Part shown: piece after piece, positions 21,415-30,682 of the stretch
Layout of the letters: each line of letters opens with the position of its first letter
How positions within the stretch are numbered: position 1 is the stretch's first letter
Assembly: GCF_014651775.1 (NCBI RefSeq)
Contig: NZ_BMXN01000001.1
Coordinates: 248,001 to 312,000, forward strand
From: Vreelandella hamiltonii
Lineage (GTDB): Bacteria > Pseudomonadota > Gammaproteobacteria > Pseudomonadales > Halomonadaceae
Reading direction: 5' to 3'
Length of the DNA: 64,000 nucleotides
The notes under the pieces: generated by a model
The model's input: the letters and a program-made list of their open reading frames with translations, nothing else
Database searches by the model: none
What the model was told of the DNA's origin: nothing
Position numbers and translations under genes: made by a program

Positions 21415-23055
21415 TCAAACGGCTTTGGGTTCGCTCATCAGCCCTTTGATGATGGCGTAGCAGGCCACCAGCAGGATGATGGTGAACGGGAAGCCCGTCG
21501 ATACGGCCATGGTTTGCAGGGCCGTCAGGCCGCCACCCAACAGCAGGGCGATGGCAATGGCACCTTCGATGATCGCCCAGAACACGCGCTGCGGCTTGGG
21601 AGCATCCACCTTGCCACCGGCAGTGATGGAGTCGATGACCAGCGAGCCCGAGTCAGACGAGGTCACGAAGAAGATGATGACCAGCAGAATCGCAATGAAC
21701 GAGGTGATCTGCGACAGCGGCAACTGCTCCAGCATCACGAACAGCTGCAGGTCCACACCGGCGTCACGCACGGCTTCGATACCCTGGCTCACGTACTGGT
21801 CGATGGCAGTGCCACCGAACGTGGTCATCCACAGCACCGAGACGATCGAAGGCACCAGCAGCACCGAGATCAGGAATTCACGAACGGTACGGCCACGGGA
21901 AACCCGCGCGATGAACATGCCGACGTAGGGTGACCAGGAGATCCACCACGCCCAGTAGAAGGCAGTCCAGCCTTGGCTGAAGTTGGCATCTTCACGGCCA
22001 AAGGGGTTGGAGAGGGCCGGTAGATGCACCACGTAGTTGATCAGGTTTTCGAAAAAGCCCGTGGCAATCAGCAGGGTAGGGCCTACCGCGATGACGAAGA
22101 ACAGCAGTGCCGCCGCCATGGCGATGTTGATTTTCGACAGCAGCTGTACGCCTTTGTCGACCCCGGCAATGATGGAGCCGATGGCAATGATGGTGATGCC
22201 GATGATCAACAGGATCATGGTGACATCGCTTTCCGGTGCGCCGAACAGGTAGCTCAAGCCCGCAGCGGCCTGGGTAGCACCCAGCCCCAGCGAGGTCGCC
22301 AGTCCGAACAGCGTGGCAAACACCGCCAGAATATCGATCAGGTGCCCTGGCCAGCCCCATACGCGCTCACCCAGCAGCGGGTAGAACACGGAGCGCATCG
22401 ACAGCGGCAGACCCTTGTTGAAGGAGAATAGTGCCAGCGACAGCGCGACCACGGCGTAAATGGCCCACGGGTGCAGGCCCCAGTGGAAAATGGTCGCGGC
22501 CATGCCCAGCGCAGCGGCGGCAGCCGTGTCACCTTCGGCTCCCGCCAACGGTGCCCAGTCTCCGCCGTCCAGCGAGGTGCCAAAATGGGTCAGCGGTTCG
22601 TTGACCCCGAAGAACATCAGCCCGATGCCCATACCCGCCGCAAACAGCATGGAAAACCAGCCGGTATAAGTGAAATCAGGCTTGGCGTCCGCTCCGCCGA
22701 TGCGAATCTTGCCCAACGGCGATACGATCAGGCCCAGACAAAGCAGGACGAAGATATTGGCGGACAGAATGAAGAACCACGACAGGTTGCCGGTCAGAAA
22801 GCCGAAAATCGAGTCGTAAAGCGGTGCGATGGTGTCCTGTAGCGCCAGCGTGAGGATCACGAACAGCAGTACCACCAGCGCCGAGATGGTAAATACCTTG
22901 CCGTGCAGGTCAAGGCTGAACCCCATGGTGCTGGTGGTAATGTTGTCCTGACCGATCACGTAGTCGGTATCTATCAGGTTGGCCGGGCCATCCGGGGCAG
23001 GAATGCCCTCCGAGACCGGCTCTTCAGGGGGACGTTTAGCGTCTGGGTTTTCCAC
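21415..23055 (-). CDS. BCCT-family betaine/choline/carnitine transporter
   Basis: Sodium- or proton-coupled carrier for quaternary ammonium compatible solutes such as glycine betaine or choline. The 546 residues have about twelve helices, with the BCCT signature around MGIGLMFFGVNEPLTHF and the conserved stretch AFYWAWWISWSPYVGMFIARVSRGRTVREF. The start is GTG at 23055 with GGAGAGG 5 nt upstream. An acidic N-terminal tail precedes the first helix. In a halophile it is probably osmoregulated, though no site is evident. Confidence 0.93.
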   Translation of the reverse strand: MENPDAKRPPEEPVSEGIPAPDGPANLIDTDYVIGQDNITTSTMGFSLDLHGKVFTISALVVLLFVILTLALQDTIAPLYDSIFGFLTGNLSWFFILSANIFVLLCLGLIVSPLGKIRIGGADAKPDFTYTGWFSMLFAAGMGIGLMFFGVNEPLTHFGTSLDGGDWAPLAGAEGDTAAAAALGMAATIFHWGLHPWAIYAVVALSLALFSFNKGLPLSMRSVFYPLLGERVWGWPGHLIDILAVFATLFGLATSLGLGATQAAAGLSYLFGAPESDVTMILLIIGITIIAIGSIIAGVDKGVQLLSKINIAMAAALLFFVIAVGPTLLIATGFFENLINYVVHLPALSNPFGREDANFSQGWTAFYWAWWISWSPYVGMFIARVSRGRTVREFLISVLLVPSIVSVLWMTTFGGTAIDQYVSQGIEAVRDAGVDLQLFVMLEQLPLSQITSFIAILLVIIFFVTSSDSGSLVIDSITAGGKVDAPKPQRVFWAIIEGAIAIALLLGGGLTALQTMAVSTGFPFTIILLVACYAIIKGLMSEPKAV

Positions 23056-23529
23056 AAAAGCCTCTCCATGTCGAACAAAAACTGCCTAAGGCCACGGGAC
23101 AAGTGCCTGGCAAGCGAATGATGCAACTACTAGGGTAGCAAATGTTGATTAATGTTTATCAACGCAACCAAGATATACAGTCAATGGGTGGGTATCGCAG
23201 GTGGTCGTGGCGATCTCACCACCATTCATAACGGAATGACCTGTTTTTTTATTTTCTTGATTAATTTTTATTATACATGGTCTTGGTCGGTGTGTCACAA
23301 CGCCGCCAGCATCTGAGCTGAAAAATGCCACATGTGCCATTTTTAACCTGCCAAGCCATCATGTTTCGGTGTTTGATGCGCCCATTGTTGTTTTTTCAAG
23401 CTTTTGTTTTTAATGGATTATTTTTTATTTTGGAAAGATTGGCACGTTGTGTGAAGAGGTTTTTGCATGTGAAAAGGTCTTTGCAGATGCAGGACGAGCA
23501 ACATGTAATCAGTAATGGAGGCAACTCTT
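23056..23529. other. A+T-rich intergenic region between BCCT and lipoprotein genes
   Basis: About 470 nt with long T and A tracts, far lower in G+C than its neighbours. It must hold the divergent promoters of the BCCT gene and of the 23530 lipoprotein gene. I see no convincing -35/-10 pair, riboswitch or terminator; a possible 70-codon frame (23325-23537) runs into the lipoprotein start and is not supported. Confidence 0.6.
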
Positions 23530-23958
23530 ATGGATAAGCAGACTCCCCAGACAACCAAGCGTTCACGCGTACTGACACTATGCATGCTCGCCGCCACGGT
23601 CAGCACACTGGCACTGGCAGGTTGTGGAAATGGTGAAGACGAGATGCCCCCGGCTCAGCAGCCTGAGACCATGGAACAGGATGCGACCTCCGGCCAAGTG
23701 CCCAGCACTACCGAAGGCGATAGCATGATGGGCGAAGAGCCCGCTGCTCCAGCAGATACCATGGCAGACGACCCCATGGCGGCTGACCCAGGCCTCGAGG
23801 GTGATGCGGCATCCACGCAGGAGCCCATGCCCGGCGAGACCACGGATATGACCGACCCGCAGGAAGAGCCTGGCTTTGGTGAAGGCACCGACCCGATGCC
23901 CGGCGCCAATGACGAAGTACCTGCGGACGACGAAGACGAGATGACCACGACCCAGTAA
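23530..23958 (+). CDS. Acidic low-complexity lipoprotein
   Basis: A 142-residue predicted lipoprotein. The signal sequence ends in the lipobox LALAGC, and the mature part is a low-complexity chain rich in Glu, Asp, Pro and Met, with no recognisable fold. GGAGG lies 9 nt before the ATG at 23530. The +2 residue after the lipid cysteine is Gly, giving no inner-membrane retention signal, so an outer-membrane location is inferred. A shorter relative lies 245 nt downstream. Confidence 0.8.
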   Translation: MDKQTPQTTKRSRVLTLCMLAATVSTLALAGCGNGEDEMPPAQQPETMEQDATSGQVPSTTEGDSMMGEEPAAPADTMADDPMAADPGLEGDAASTQEPMPGETTDMTDPQEEPGFGEGTDPMPGANDEVPADDEDEMTTTQ

Positions 23959-24038
23959 TGTTTACCGCTCCCTACGATGCCAGGTCGCCCAGCTGTCTGT
24001 TCCCTGCGGCTGCTCCACACGGCCTGTCATCCTTTCAC

Positions 24039-24064
24039 CCCCGCGCCCGCGGGGGTTTTTTTTG
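24039..24064 (+). terminator. Rho-independent terminator after the first lipoprotein
   Basis: CCCCCGCG-CC-CGCGGGGG hairpin followed by eight T's. Confidence 0.9.
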
Positions 24065-24202
24065 CATCCTGGTCAGTAGCCGCTAAAGTTAAACAGGCAG
24101 GAGGCGAACAAGCAGGTGTTTGGCCTGCCAAACGCATTCGACGATCTCGCTTTCCATGGAGGGCGTTTTCACAAGAGATTTTCAAAAGGGAAGGAGCACG
24201 AC

Positions 24203-24397
24203 ATGAAGTCACCAAAGCACCAGCGTGTATATGCAATGTTGTTCAGTGCGCTCTTGATGACCGGGGTATTGGCGGGGTGTGGCGACAGCTCGCCGCCTAA
24301 CGGAGAGCCCGAACCGGAAGAGCCCATGGGCAGTGGCCCCATGGCCAATGATGGCACCACCCCTGAAGAGACTCCGGGGGAAGGCGTGGATAATTAA
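24203..24397 (+). CDS. Small proline/glutamate-rich lipoprotein
   Basis: A 64-residue predicted lipoprotein: basic N-terminus, hydrophobic stretch (YAMLFSALLMTGV) and lipobox LAGC, then only about 40 residues rich in Pro, Glu, Gly and Met. AAGGAG lies 6 nt before the ATG at 24203. It resembles the mature part of the 23530 product in composition, suggesting a related pair. No known domain. Confidence 0.75.
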   Translation: MKSPKHQRVYAMLFSALLMTGVLAGCGDSSPPNGEPEPEEPMGSGPMANDGTTPEETPGEGVDN

Positions 24398-24408
24398 GAG
24401 GCTTCAAC

Positions 24409-24441
24409 GAGACCGCCCCCTGAGATGGGGGCGGTTTCGTT
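24409..24441. terminator. Terminator between the lipoprotein and response-regulator genes
   Basis: GAGACCGCCCCC / GGGGGCGGTTTC stem with a 6-nt loop, placed between convergent genes. T-rich tails are short on both strands. Confidence 0.7.
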
Positions 24442-24446
24442 ATGGG

Positions 24447-25862
24447 TCATTCGTCGCTGTCTTCCAGGCGACGGTAGAGCGTTCGCCGCGCGATGCCCAG
24501 AACTTCCGCTGTACGGCGCTTGTTGCCGCCAGTGGCTTCCAGCACTTTGCGGATGTAGCGTTTCTCCACCTCTTCCAGACTGGGCCAGCGGGCCGGAGCA
24601 GGGGCCGGTGCCGAGGTGCCGGGCAATACTTCGCCACTCAAGGTCGGCGTGGGGTCGGTACTGTTTTGCTGATGAGCCTGGTCGCGTAGACGCTCGGGCA
24701 GGTCCTGATGCTTCAACAGGCCCTCCTCACTCAAGGTCACGGCCCGCATGATGGCGTTTTCCAGTTCGCGCACGTTGCCGGGGTAAGTGTAGTTGAGCAG
24801 GCTGTTGAGTGCTTCGGGCTCGATATGCTCCACCTGTTTGTGCTGAGACTCGGCGTGTTTGTCGATCAGCGCAAAGATCAGGTGTTCCACATCGGTGCCG
24901 CGCTCGCGCAGGGGAGGAATACGCAGCGAGAACGTTTCCAGACGATAAAACAAGTCGCTACGGAAGTTCTCCTGCTCGATCTCCTTTTCCAGGTTACGGT
25001 GAGTGGCCGCAATGATGCGCACGTCCACCGGTTCCTCGCGCTCCCCGCCCACCGGGCGAACGGTCTTCTCCTGGAGTGCCCGCAGCAGTTTGGCCTGCAG
25101 GTTGATCGGCATTTCACCAATTTCATCCAGGAACAGGCTGCCCCCCTGGGCGCTCTGGAACAGGCCCTTGCGGGCTTCGTTGGCGCCGGTGAAGGCGCCT
25201 TTGACATGGCCGAAAAACTCGCTTTCCATCAGGTCGGCGGGAATGCTGGCGCAGTTGACGGGCACAAAAGGCGCGTCGTGGCGGCTGCTCTCCTGATGAA
25301 TGGCCCGCGCCAGCAGCTCCTTGCCGGTACCGCTTTCACCCAGAATGAGAATGGGGGCGTCGCTTTTGGCCAGCCGCGAGGCATCGTGGAACAGCGACTG
25401 CATGGCCGGGCTTTTGCCCACGATGCCGTGGAAGTGGCTCAGCTCTGTATCGTGCGACAGCGAGAGGCGCTGGCGCTCCAGCACGCGAAACACCGCTTCG
25501 CGAATCGCATCCAGATCCAGCGGCTTGGTCAGAAAATCGTCGGCCCCCAGCTTCAGGGCTTCCACGGCCTGGTCGATGGTGCCAAACGCGGTAATCACGA
25601 TGATGCCCAGCTCGCTGCCGCTCTGGCGAAGCTGCTGCAAGAGCTGAATGCCGGTCATGCCCGGCAGCCGTACATCGGTGATCATCATCGCCACCGGGGT
25701 ATGGCTAAGTAGCGCAATGGCTTCTTCGGCGCTGGCGACGCCTACGGTTTCATAGCCCGCATCGTGAAGCTCCTCTTCCAATAACTCACGTATAGCGGCG
25801 TCATCTTCCACCACCAAAAGCGGTAACAGGTGTTCCTGATGGGTCACAAACGTTGTCCTCAA
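24447..25862 (-). CDS. Sigma-54-dependent response regulator (NtrC family)
   Basis: A 471-residue enhancer-binding regulator. Receiver domain with phospho-acceptor in MMITDVRLPGMTG and lysine in TKPLD (about residues 14-125); AAA+ domain with Walker A GESGTGKE, intact sigma-54 loop GAFTGA, Walker B GGSLFLDEIGEM and R-finger region LFYRLETFSLRIPPLRER; C-terminal Fis-type HTH (KRRTAEVLGIARRTLYRRLE). The start overlaps the kinase stop by 4 nt. It should activate sigma-54 promoters; target genes are not identifiable here. Confidence 0.95.
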   Translation of the reverse strand: MRTTFVTHQEHLLPLLVVEDDAAIRELLEEELHDAGYETVGVASAEEAIALLSHTPVAMMITDVRLPGMTGIQLLQQLRQSGSELGIIVITAFGTIDQAVEALKLGADDFLTKPLDLDAIREAVFRVLERQRLSLSHDTELSHFHGIVGKSPAMQSLFHDASRLAKSDAPILILGESGTGKELLARAIHQESSRHDAPFVPVNCASIPADLMESEFFGHVKGAFTGANEARKGLFQSAQGGSLFLDEIGEMPINLQAKLLRALQEKTVRPVGGEREEPVDVRIIAATHRNLEKEIEQENFRSDLFYRLETFSLRIPPLRERGTDVEHLIFALIDKHAESQHKQVEHIEPEALNSLLNYTYPGNVRELENAIMRAVTLSEEGLLKHQDLPERLRDQAHQQNSTDPTPTLSGEVLPGTSAPAPAPARWPSLEEVEKRYIRKVLEATGGNKRRTAEVLGIARRTLYRRLEDSDE

Positions 25863-27304
25863 GCGGATGCGGTGTCACAAAGGGGCAGCGTGATCTCGAA
25901 GCCAGCACCGCCCAAGGTGCTGTCAAAAACGCCAATCGTCCCGCCGTGATCGTTGATAATGCGGTGTACCATGGACAGCCCCAGGCCACTGCCTTGCCCC
26001 ACCGGCTTGGTGGTGAAAAAGGGGTCGAATACCTGATGGTGATGGGAGGGCGGTATGCCTGGCCCGTTATCCTCTACCCATAGCGTCAGCTCTTCATCAT
26101 GGGCCTTCGCGCGGACGCGAATATGGTTCACGTTGGGCGCTTGCGCTGCATTGCGAAACAGGTTGGTCAGCACCTGAATGATCTGCTGGCCATTGACCAG
26201 TAAATGGGGGGTCGGTGCAGGAAGATCAATATCCAGGCGAATATTTCTTGGTTCCAGTTCTTCCTCGACCAGCTCGCTGGCACTCAGGATAAGCTGGTCG
26301 AGCGCCTGATTTCCTTTCTCTACGTTATGTTGTCGGCCCAATTCCATCAATTGGCGCACGATTTCGACGATACGCTCAACTTCGCCGCGTATTCTGCCCA
26401 GCCGGGCGCGCTCATCGTCGCCGATGGTGTCCCTGCGTGCCAGGCGCTGGGCCTGGCCGTTGATGACGGTGAGCGGGGCACCGATTTCATGGGCGACACC
26501 CGCTGCCAGCACGCCCAGCTCGGCCAGCTTCTTGGATTTGCGCAGGCGTTTTTCCAGCTCGATCTCGCGGCGCTGACGATCCTCGATATCGCGGTCCTTC
26601 TCGGCCATGGCGTCCAGCATGCCGTTCAGGCCTGAGGCCAGCCGACGGTATTCGGTAGGGCCATCAGCCGTGGCCCGTTGGCTGCGGTCGCCATCTTCTA
26701 CCAGCAGCATGACGTGCAGCAGCCGGTTCAGGGGGCGCTCGATGTAGCGACGGAAGCCCCACCAGATACTGAACACGATGCCCGCCGCACCGATCACGAA
26801 GACCAGCACGGCCACGATGCTGATGAACCCGGTGTAGTTTTCGATACCGGTATTCAGGCGGTTGACCTGCAGCACGCCCTGTACGCTGCCATCCTGGGTA
26901 CGCAGCGGGATCAGTGCCGAGTAGTAGGTCCAGCCCTCCTGCTGGCGATAGTTGCTGTAGAGGTCGTCGCGTTCGATGACTTTCCGGATCTCTTCAGGGG
27001 TGAACAGGTCCTTGCCCAGCCCCAGGCCGTATACCTCGCGCCCATGGGTGTCGAACACATAGGCACCGTAGATACGGTGAAACGAGAAGGCCGACTGCAG
27101 GGCCTCCTCCAGGGGGGTGGCGCTGTCGCGGGCCACCGCGTAACTCAGCGACGTGCTCAGCGCCCGGGTGATGATCTCCACCTCGGTTTGCAGCTTGGAG
27201 CGTACGTTATCCTCCAGCGACTTGATGGCCACCAGGCTGAATACCACCAGCACAATGAAAAGCGGCACAATCACCGTGAGAATGATCAAGTTACGTAGGC
27301 GCAT
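25859..27304 (-). CDS. Sensor histidine kinase, partner of the NtrC-type regulator
   Basis: A 481-residue membrane kinase: helix 1 at residues 7-27, a periplasmic sensor domain of about 130 residues (contains YGAYVFDTHGREVYGLGLG and YYSALIPLRTQDGSVQGVLQV, Cache-like), helix 2 near 160-185, HAMP, dimerisation helix with phospho-histidine in GVAHEIGAPLTVI, and an ATPase domain (N box NLFRNAAQA, G1 VEDNGPGIP, G2 GSGLGLSMV). Translationally coupled to the regulator. The ligand is unknown. Confidence 0.94.
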   Translation of the reverse strand: MRLRNLIILTVIVPLFIVLVVFSLVAIKSLEDNVRSKLQTEVEIITRALSTSLSYAVARDSATPLEEALQSAFSFHRIYGAYVFDTHGREVYGLGLGKDLFTPEEIRKVIERDDLYSNYRQQEGWTYYSALIPLRTQDGSVQGVLQVNRLNTGIENYTGFISIVAVLVFVIGAAGIVFSIWWGFRRYIERPLNRLLHVMLLVEDGDRSQRATADGPTEYRRLASGLNGMLDAMAEKDRDIEDRQRREIELEKRLRKSKKLAELGVLAAGVAHEIGAPLTVINGQAQRLARRDTIGDDERARLGRIRGEVERIVEIVRQLMELGRQHNVEKGNQALDQLILSASELVEEELEPRNIRLDIDLPAPTPHLLVNGQQIIQVLTNLFRNAAQAPNVNHIRVRAKAHDEELTLWVEDNGPGIPPSHHHQVFDPFFTTKPVGQGSGLGLSMVHRIINDHGGTIGVFDSTLGGAGFEITLPLCDTASA

Positions 27305-27336
27305 CGTCTATCCGTGGTGGTCAGTGAGTAGAAGTA

Positions 27337-28539
27337 TCAACGCGGGCTGGGGGTCAGCCGATAGAGGCTGCCCTGGGCACCGTCGGAGAGCAGGTAGATC
27401 GCATCGTCGGGCCCCTGGCGTACATCGCGAATGCGGCCCACTTCGCCATCCAGTATCTGCTCTTGCTGGCCGACCTGGCCCTCTTCGAGGGTCAGCAGCA
27501 ACAGCTGCTCGCTGGCCAGCCCGCCCGCCAGCAGGCTGCCCTGCCAAGGGCCAAAGGCCTCGCTGGTGACTTCCGCCAGGCCCGAGGGGGCAAACCGTCC
27601 ATCGAACCGATACACGGGGTCCTCCATGCCTGGCTTCGACTCCACGCCGATCGGTTCATTGGTGGCGTAGTCATTGCCCAGGCTCACTTCGGGCCAGCCA
27701 TAGTTGTTGCCCGGCTGAAGCAGGTTCAGCTCGTCACCGGTCCGCGGCCCGTGTTCAGTGGCCCAGGCTTCACCGTTGCTGAGCACGGTCATTCCCTGGA
27801 TGTTGCGGTTGCCCTGGGTATAGATTTCGTCCAGCGTCGTGTCGTCATCGACGAACGGGTTGTTCTCGGGGGCCGAACCGGTGGCGGTCAGGCGCAGGGT
27901 GGTGCCTGCGTGGTCGTCGCTGGCCTGGGCGCGTGGCGGCTCATTGCCACGGTCGCCAATGCTCATCAGCAGCGTGCCATCCGGCAGCCAGGCGATCCGT
28001 GAACCGTAGTGCCTGCCGGGTGCAGAGGCGCGGTCCTGCTCGAACAGATGCTCCACCTCGCCCAGTGCGTCCTCCTCCCACTTGACCCGCGAAAGCGCGG
28101 CACGGCTCTGGCTGCCCTCCGGCTTGCTCCAGGTGAAATAGACCCAGTCATGTTCGCCGTCGCCAAACGCTGGATGCAGCACCACATCCAGCAGGCCGCC
28201 TTGCCCATGGTGGTTCACCTCGGGCATGCCCTCCAGCACGCGTGTCTCACCGCTATCCGGGTCGACCAGGTTGAGCTGGCCGTTACGCTCGCTGACCAGG
28301 TAGCGCCCATCGGGCAGAAATGCCACTGCCCAGGGGTGCTCGAAACCGCTGGCCACGCGTTCGATGGACACCGGGAAGTGTTCGGTTTCGAGCCCTTGGT
28401 GCACGGTCTCGGCCTGTGCAACGCTAGTCAACAGCAGCCCACTCGCGGCGATGGCGAGCCAGCCAGCAGGGCGCACCTGAGCCGGCGTGGAGGCAGTAAG
28501 GGGGAAGACGTTCAACACAGCGGGCTGACGTTCGGACAT
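27337..28539 (-). CDS. PQQ-dependent aldose sugar dehydrogenase-like protein
   Basis: A 400-residue exported protein of the soluble glucose dehydrogenase/YliI family, a beta-propeller that uses pyrroloquinoline quinone to oxidise aldoses in the periplasm. Family stretches: FEHPWAVAFLPDGRYLVSER, GQGGLLDVVLHPAF, SIGDRGNEPPRAQ, GNRNIQGM, EHGPRTGDELN. An export signal (WLAIAASGLLLTSVAQA) sits about 25 residues in. GGAGAA precedes the ATG. It may be read together with the kinase genes, 32 nt away. No PQQ synthesis genes are visible in this window. Confidence 0.9.
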   Translation of the reverse strand: MSERQPAVLNVFPLTASTPAQVRPAGWLAIAASGLLLTSVAQAETVHQGLETEHFPVSIERVASGFEHPWAVAFLPDGRYLVSERNGQLNLVDPDSGETRVLEGMPEVNHHGQGGLLDVVLHPAFGDGEHDWVYFTWSKPEGSQSRAALSRVKWEEDALGEVEHLFEQDRASAPGRHYGSRIAWLPDGTLLMSIGDRGNEPPRAQASDDHAGTTLRLTATGSAPENNPFVDDDTTLDEIYTQGNRNIQGMTVLSNGEAWATEHGPRTGDELNLLQPGNNYGWPEVSLGNDYATNEPIGVESKPGMEDPVYRFDGRFAPSGLAEVTSEAFGPWQGSLLAGGLASEQLLLLTLEEGQVGQQEQILDGEVGRIRDVRQGPDDAIYLLSDGAQGSLYRLTPSPR

Positions 28540-28619
28540 GATCGGTTCTCCGGTGACGTTGGCTAGATGGGTCGGTTCAGTCTAGCAGTGACTGCGACAT
28601 GGGGGTGGGGTTCCCCACC

Positions 28620-29495
28620 CTACATCAGTAGTGCCAGCAGCAGTGGCAGGTAAATCAGTGCCAGCAGCGTAGAGCAGAAGACCAGGCTGGCCACATAAGC
28701 GGGCTCGCGCTGGGCGCGTTGGGCAAACAGATAATTGAACACGGCCACCGGCATGCACATCTGTACCACGAGGATGCTTTGTGCCAAGGGCGGCAACCCC
28801 AGCCAGGCGGCGATGAACCAGGCCGTCACGGCGGCCAGCGGGATACGGATGAGGCTGAAACCCACGCCGGAGCGCAGGCTCTTGACCTGGATGCTGGCCA
28901 GTGAAACCCCCAGAGTAATCAGCATCAGCGGTACCGTGAAGCCCGACATCAGGTCGACGGTATTGGCCAGCCAAGGAGGCAGAGGGGTATCGGTGAGCAG
29001 CAGCGCCATGGCGATGACGATGGCATACACGGTCGGTGTCTTGACCAGCGTCTTGAGCGGGTTGCCCTTGGCATCCAACGCTGCCCCCAGGGTGAACTGA
29101 AACAGCGAGACGGTCACCATCACCGTGATGCCGTAGGCAAACCCGGCGCTTCCAAAGGCATACAGCACCACCGGCAGGCCCATGTTGCCCGTGTTGGGAT
29201 ACATCATGGGGGCGATGACCACGCGCCAGTGGCGGCCCAGCAGCTTGGCCACCAGAAAGCTGGCAGCCCCCATGGTCAGGATGACCAGCGCGGTGGCCAG
29301 CATGACATGGCCAAAAGTGCCCGCATCGATATTGGCGCCCGACAGCGATGCCAGTACCAGCGCCGGGGTGCCGATGTTGAAGACCAGGCGAGTAATGAAA
29401 TCGACGGGGTAGGGGTGGCCAAGGCGTACCCAGGCATAGCCAAGCCCGGCGCCTGCCAGTACAGGGGCCATGACGGCGAACAGTTCGGCGAGCAT
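28620..29495 (-). CDS. AEC-family (auxin efflux carrier-like) transporter
   Basis: A 291-residue membrane carrier with about ten helices in two repeats, including FITRLVFNIGTPALVLASL and MMYPNTGNMGLPVVLYAFG, typical of the AEC family. The ATG at 29495 has AAGGAA 5 nt upstream; a TTG just before it is an alternative. Bacterial members carry malonate, malate or other organic acids; the substrate here is unknown. A LysR gene lies directly upstream on the same strand. Confidence 0.9.
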   Translation of the reverse strand: MLAELFAVMAPVLAGAGLGYAWVRLGHPYPVDFITRLVFNIGTPALVLASLSGANIDAGTFGHVMLATALVILTMGAASFLVAKLLGRHWRVVIAPMMYPNTGNMGLPVVLYAFGSAGFAYGITVMVTVSLFQFTLGAALDAKGNPLKTLVKTPTVYAIVIAMALLLTDTPLPPWLANTVDLMSGFTVPLMLITLGVSLASIQVKSLRSGVGFSLIRIPLAAVTAWFIAAWLGLPPLAQSILVVQMCMPVAVFNYLFAQRAQREPAYVASLVFCSTLLALIYLPLLLALLM

Positions 29496-29571
29496 CAACG
29501 TTCCTTGACGGGGTTCAGCGCTCTATTGTCGGCAATAACGCACTGTACAGGCAAGCAACGTGACGTGGGTG

Positions 29572-30492
29572 TCAGGCATTGACCCGTGAGCGAGTGGTCT
29601 GCCACTCGGCAGGGACCTGTTCGCGCAGAAACTCCAGCAGGGCGTTGACCCGCCGGGAGTGTTGCCCGTAGGCATACAGCATGGTGACAGGCAGCGCCGC
29701 AGGCTCCCAGCCCGGCAGGCAGCGCACCAGATCCCCCGGGTGATGCTTTTCGCGCCTTGCCACCACCCAGTGGGGCAGCAGGCCAATGCCCTGGCCATAA
29801 GCAATGGCATCGATGTGCAGTACCGTGAGATCGACGCGTAGCCGCGAACGGGGCGCATCGAACAGGTAGTCGGGATGCTCTGAATGGTGCAGCAACAGCC
29901 CGTTGGAAGCCGTATCCAGCAGGTCGATCCAGGCGTGCTCGCCAAGTTCGCTGGGGTGCTGCGGGTGGCCTGCCTGTTTCAGATAGCTTGGGTTGGCATA
30001 CAGCCCCCGCGAAAGATACCCCAGCCGCTCCTGATTGAGCCCGCACTCATGATTGGCGCCTAGCCAGATATGCACGCTGTTGCTGTGCATCTTGCTGGGC
30101 GGCGTTTCGCGGGTGCGCAGGGTCAGCTCCACTTTGGGGTAGCGCGTCAGGAAGGCATCCACGACCCCCGCCATCCAGCCCCGGGCCAGGGCGCCATGCA
30201 CTTCCAGGGTGACCTTGCCGCTGATCTCTTCACGCAGCTCGGCCAGCGCCTCTTGGCTATGGGCCGCCATGGCCAGCAGCTCGTTGCAGTAGCTCTGGAA
30301 CAGCAGCCCCGCTTCGGTTGGGATCAAGCGATTGGCTTGGCGCCGCAGCAGCGGCTGATTCAGGCGGGCTTCCAGTTGGCTGATGCGACGGCTCAGGGTG
30401 GACTTGGCCAGCCCCAGCTTCTGGGCGCTGCGGGTCAGGCTACCCGTCGACATCACATCGGCAAATGCGGCAAGTTCATCGAAATCGTACAT
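29572..30492 (-). CDS. LysR-family transcriptional regulator
   Basis: Winged helix-turn-helix at the N-terminus (FDELAAFADVMSTGSLTRSAQKLGLAKSTLSRRISQLE) followed by an effector domain; 306 residues from the ATG at 30492. An ATG eight codons upstream is also possible. It precedes the AEC carrier gene by 76 nt on the same strand, so regulation of that carrier is likely but only inferred. Confidence 0.88.
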   Translation of the reverse strand: MYDFDELAAFADVMSTGSLTRSAQKLGLAKSTLSRRISQLEARLNQPLLRRQANRLIPTEAGLLFQSYCNELLAMAAHSQEALAELREEISGKVTLEVHGALARGWMAGVVDAFLTRYPKVELTLRTRETPPSKMHSNSVHIWLGANHECGLNQERLGYLSRGLYANPSYLKQAGHPQHPSELGEHAWIDLLDTASNGLLLHHSEHPDYLFDAPRSRLRVDLTVLHIDAIAYGQGIGLLPHWVVARREKHHPGDLVRCLPGWEPAALPVTMLYAYGQHSRRVNALLEFLREQVPAEWQTTRSRVNA

Positions 30493-30609
30493 GGCACGGC
30501 CACCGAGCTGAGTCATGGAGCGAATAGTGTGCCATTTATTTTGATGAATGAAAATAATTTATATTTGTGTTTGTATTTGGAGTATGGAGAAGGTCTTCTC
30601 AGCTGCGGA

Positions 30610-30638
30610 TAAAAAAAGCCCTGGCACCAGGCCAGGGC
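30610..30638 (-). terminator. Terminator of the TonB-dependent receptor gene
   Basis: GCCCTGGC-N5-GCCAGGGC stem (30618-30638); on the minus strand it runs into seven T's. Confidence 0.9.
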
Positions 30639-30682
30639 ATCAAATCAGCATTGAAACAGTAAGGGTCGTAGGCGACCTACGA

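Noticed and set aside
23325-23537. Possible 70-residue hydrophobic gene in the A+T-rich gap
   Set aside because: No ribosome-binding site, overlaps the lipoprotein start, and composition reflects the T-rich tract.
24708-25712. 334-codon open frame opposite the response regulator
   Set aside because: Antisense shadow; the minus strand carries all NtrC-family motifs.
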